Source: Bacteroidaceae bacterium
GTDB lineage: Bacteria > Bacteroidota > Bacteroidia > Bacteroidales > Bacteroidaceae
DNA: 64,000 nucleotides
Direction: 5' to 3'
Assembly (NCBI GenBank): GCA_017619335.1
Contig: JAFZSP010000070.1
Location: forward strand, 1 to 64,000
Within the stretch, counting starts at the first letter, position 1; each line of letters opens with the position of its first letter. Of this stretch, positions 63,162-64,000 are shown one piece after another. The notes under the pieces were generated by a model. That model saw only the letters and a program-made list of their open reading frames with translations, was not told where the DNA came from and searched no databases. Both the position numbers and the translations under genes were made by a program.

Positions 63162-64000
63162 CTAATATCGCACTTCGATAATGATGTTCTTGTCCTTCAC
63201 CAGATTGATGGTGGGCTTGTTATGGGTCAGCATATCCATCGCATTATGACCAAAGCTATAGCCAAACAGCACGATGCAGTCAGGATTGAACGCAGGGTCG
63301 CTCTGATAACGATCCACCAATGCCGTCATCGCATCTTCCGTGAAGTCGGCATCCGTCAGATAGAGGTGATTGCCACAGCGTGTAGCGTGATACTGGTCAA
63401 GCACGATATCTTCTGTCTTAGCGCCCAATCCGTAGCCATCATTCACGAGCCATGTTTCCAATACGGTATCGCGTCCAAACATATTCAGTACATCGTCAGT
63501 ACTCAGAATCACGTTGGGGTCGAAGGTCTCCAATTTGTCAAGCGTATTCTGCGGAACTTCCTCCAGCGTATAGTGCTTAAAGCCTAAGTCGCCAGCAAAC
63601 AACGGATTCTCTTCCTTGATCTTCTTCGCTGCACGTTTGATGCGCTCCATACCGATTTCATCTATGGTACGATAGCCGGCCTTGTAAGCAGTACTATCAA
63701 TGGGGCATTCTTCTTGCCACTGTACAAGAATATACTTTCTATTTCCGCTGTCTTGTGAATTCAGTTCCATTACGGCATGGGCAGTTGTACTCGAACCGCC
63801 AAAGAAATCCACAATTATGTCATCAGGGCCAGAACCAATAGATAGTATATTCTTAATTAAGCATATAGGTTTCGGGAAATTAAATACTCCTTTGCCCAAT
63901 AATGATTCCACTTCTGACGTTCCTTTATTGGATATGATGTTTTTGTCAAACCAAACGGTTTTGGGTGTTTGAGTCAGTTTCCTTTCTTTTTGGAAAACAC
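63162..64000 (-). CDS. mod: Type III DNA methyltransferase Mod, C-terminal part (runs off right edge)
   Basis: The frame is open to the window edge: upstream of a GTG at 63911 it continues KTVWFDKNIISNKGTSE, a standard Mod sequence, so the gene starts beyond 64000. It includes FNFPKPICLIKNIL, the SAM-binding DFFGGSSTTAHAVMEL and a Mod C-terminal domain to RY. It methylates adenine in an asymmetric site and directs Res. Confidence 0.92.
   Translation of the reverse strand, partial: VFQKERKLTQTPKTVWFDKNIISNKGTSEVESLLGKGVFNFPKPICLIKNILSIGSGPDDIIVDFFGGSSTTAHAVMELNSQDSGNRKYILVQWQEECPIDSTAYKAGYRTIDEIGMERIKRAAKKIKEENPLFAGDLGFKHYTLEEVPQNTLDKLETFDPNVILSTDDVLNMFGRDTVLETWLVNDGYGLGAKTEDIVLDQYHATRCGNHLYLTDADFTEDAMTALVDRYQSDPAFNPDCIVLFGYSFGHNAMDMLTHNKPTINLVKDKNIIIEVRY

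Overview
This window looks like chromosomal DNA from a Bacteroidales bacterium, most likely in or near Prevotellaceae. The evidence is the many Bacteroidota-type promoters (TTTG, 19-20 bp, then TAnnTTTG), short leaders without strong Shine-Dalgarno sequences, and lineage-typical families (DUF3078, DUF4922, DUF4293, GH97, Bacteroidota-type omega subunit). The housekeeping parts look fairly GC-rich. Several accessory stretches, mainly about 39-48.6 kb and 57.4-60.2 kb, are visibly AT-richer. I saw no rRNA, tRNA, CRISPR array or complete insertion sequence.

Layout. 1-3.2 kb: 3' part of a glycosyltransferase/DUF4922/SpoIID fusion. 3.3-9.2 kb: Bor-like lipoprotein, short-chain dehydrogenase, divergent umuD and umuC, FadL-type porin, Tyr/Trp/Gly-rich secreted protein. 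9.4-21 kb: co-directional fabD, GH13 lipoprotein, DUF4011 helicase-nuclease, GH110-like beta-helix enzyme and a DUF6055-GH97 fusion. 21.2-24.6 kb: aspS and four small genes. 24.6-37.8 kb: DUF1846 protein, NagK-like kinase, DUF3078 protein, engB, yidC, S9 peptidase, uvrB, bamD, rpoZ, DUF4293.

37.9-48.6 kb is an accessory island bounded by two perfect 26-bp direct repeats. It holds an Abi_2/AbiF-type HEPN protein preceded by a promoter plus a terminator-capped short RNA, decayed gene fragments, a regulator-McrB-McrC cassette whose McrB N-terminus resembles a plasmid Rep_3 initiator, a BT4734/VirE_N-type gene set, and a PIN toxin-antitoxin pair. Housekeeping genes resume at 48.9 kb: a DUF3472/discoidin secreted protein, DUF4369 lipoprotein, plsC, a membrane protein, an FtsB/DivIC-like protein, dnaX and an MFS transporter. 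57.5-64 kb is a second defence region: a type III restriction-modification system (mod running off the right edge, then res), a DUF4145 protein, an hsdS remnant, a TIR protein and a YhcG-like remnant lacking its nuclease domain.

Themes. Three separate anti-phage-like loci lie in 64 kb. The GH110-like and GH97 enzymes are adjacent and both point to alpha-galactoside cleavage. Small inverted-repeat elements sit in frame inside essential or conserved genes (the SpoIID fusion, yidC, the S9 peptidase, the MFS transporter). The strongest candidate for an undescribed system is the RNA plus HEPN locus at 38.1-39.1 kb.
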